A stretch of 64,000 nt of DNA from assembly GCA_020073005.1 (NCBI GenBank), contig JAIQFX010000005.1, positions 42,380 to 106,379 on the forward strand, in the 5' to 3' direction. The position numbers and the translations under genes were made by a program. Every line of letters begins with the position of its first letter. Position 1 is the first letter of the stretch. The notes below the pieces were generated by a model. The model had not been told where the DNA came from. It was given only the letters and a program-made list of their open reading frames with translations, and made no database searches. Source of the stretch: Terriglobia bacterium (GTDB lineage: Bacteria > Acidobacteriota > Vicinamibacteria > Vicinamibacterales > CAVVIG01). Positions 63,858 to 64,000 of this stretch are shown piece after piece.

Positions 63858-64000
63858 CTAGTTGAACGTGTAGCGGAAGCTCAGCATCATCACGTAGACG
63901 TCGCTGATGCCGGCCGTTGTCTGGAACGTCTGGCTGATCAACGACGGGCCTGACGCGGTAGTCACGGTCTGCAGGTTGTACGTCAGACGGCCTTGCGCAT
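63858..64000 (-). CDS. Outer-membrane beta-barrel protein, C-terminal end (cut by window edge)
   Basis: The last 47 codons of a minus-strand gene: alternating aromatic/polar strands (GRLTYNLQTVTT, LISQTFQTT, SDVYVMMLSFRYTFN) ending in an aromatic-rich strand, typical of outer-membrane barrels recognised by BamA (here the final residue is Asn after Phe). No stop in frame up to the edge. Could be a TonB-dependent receptor or a porin; given the nearby tonB-exb operon a receptor is attractive, but strand length suggests a smaller barrel. Confidence 0.7.
   Translation of the reverse strand, partial: AQGRLTYNLQTVTTASGPSLISQTFQTTAGISDVYVMMLSFRYTFN

Overview
The window is high-GC, densely coding bacterial chromosome with an LPS-type outer membrane (lptD, tonB-exbB-exbD-exbD, C-terminal end of an outer-membrane beta-barrel). 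Gene content, the dispersed repeat style and the neighbourhood of a secreted 'SPEL...MSRH'-type protein next to an ECF sigma factor fit Acidobacteriota, most likely a Vicinamibacteria-like lineage; this is inference, since no rRNA gene is present. No tRNA, CRISPR array, IS element or prophage was seen. No gap longer than 300 bases lacks a gene.

Layout. 1-3874 (minus): dnaG (cut by the window edge), mutS2, larB. 3916-6590 (plus): a cellulose-synthase-like GT2 overlapping a DUF362 gene. 6679-11254 (plus): membrane protein, citrate synthase, lepA, lepB, small secreted protein. 11237-15756 (minus): formimidoyl-THF cyclodeaminase, hutI, DUF167, divIVA, yggS, secreted TPR protein. 15828-24461 (minus): rpiB, glyA, dinG, three membrane-fusion proteins and an ABC permease, nearly all overlapping. 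24478-31615 (plus): rlmI-like methyltransferase, AlkD-like glycosylase, DUF3052-like protein, two tandem paralogous membrane proteins with discoidin-like ends. 31616-35881: TPP riboswitch and thiC, a divergent secreted protein / M20 peptidase pair, htpX. 35884-46903 (minus): dNK, accD, folC, lptD, two sugar-nucleotide epimerases, a phytol-kinase/DUF92 fusion, a UbiA prenyltransferase, a basic secreted protein and a radical SAM protein. 46929-50200 (plus): enolase-superfamily menC-like gene and a HEAT-cyclophilin lipoprotein. 50256-52700 (minus): 16-residue Lys-rich peptide with its own promoter, TPR protein, ddl. 52718-60530 (plus): tgt, yajC, secD, a shortened secF, uppP, DUF502, membrane pyrophosphatase. 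60703-63167 (plus): tonB-exbB-exbD-exbD behind a clear sigma70 promoter. 63266-63776: an apparent deletion fusion. End: minus-strand beta-barrel C-terminus.

The most unusual feature is a network of short dispersed repeats that sit at gene borders and inside conserved genes. (1) Arrays of four to six degenerate 7-base units (one locus uses 8 bases) occur at eleven places; unit families recur at unlinked loci in both orientations, two loci carry facing copies that can fold into hairpins, and arrays supply the stop codon, start region or internal codons of several genes. (2) Palindromes of 46-47 bases with 17-bp arms built on GGGGACGGG interrupt mutS2 (twice) and thiC in frame. (3) A different paired palindrome interrupts dinG in frame. 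These resemble in style the cyanobacterial heptanucleotide STRRs and the coding-sequence-invading Rickettsia palindromic elements, but the sequences here are their own.
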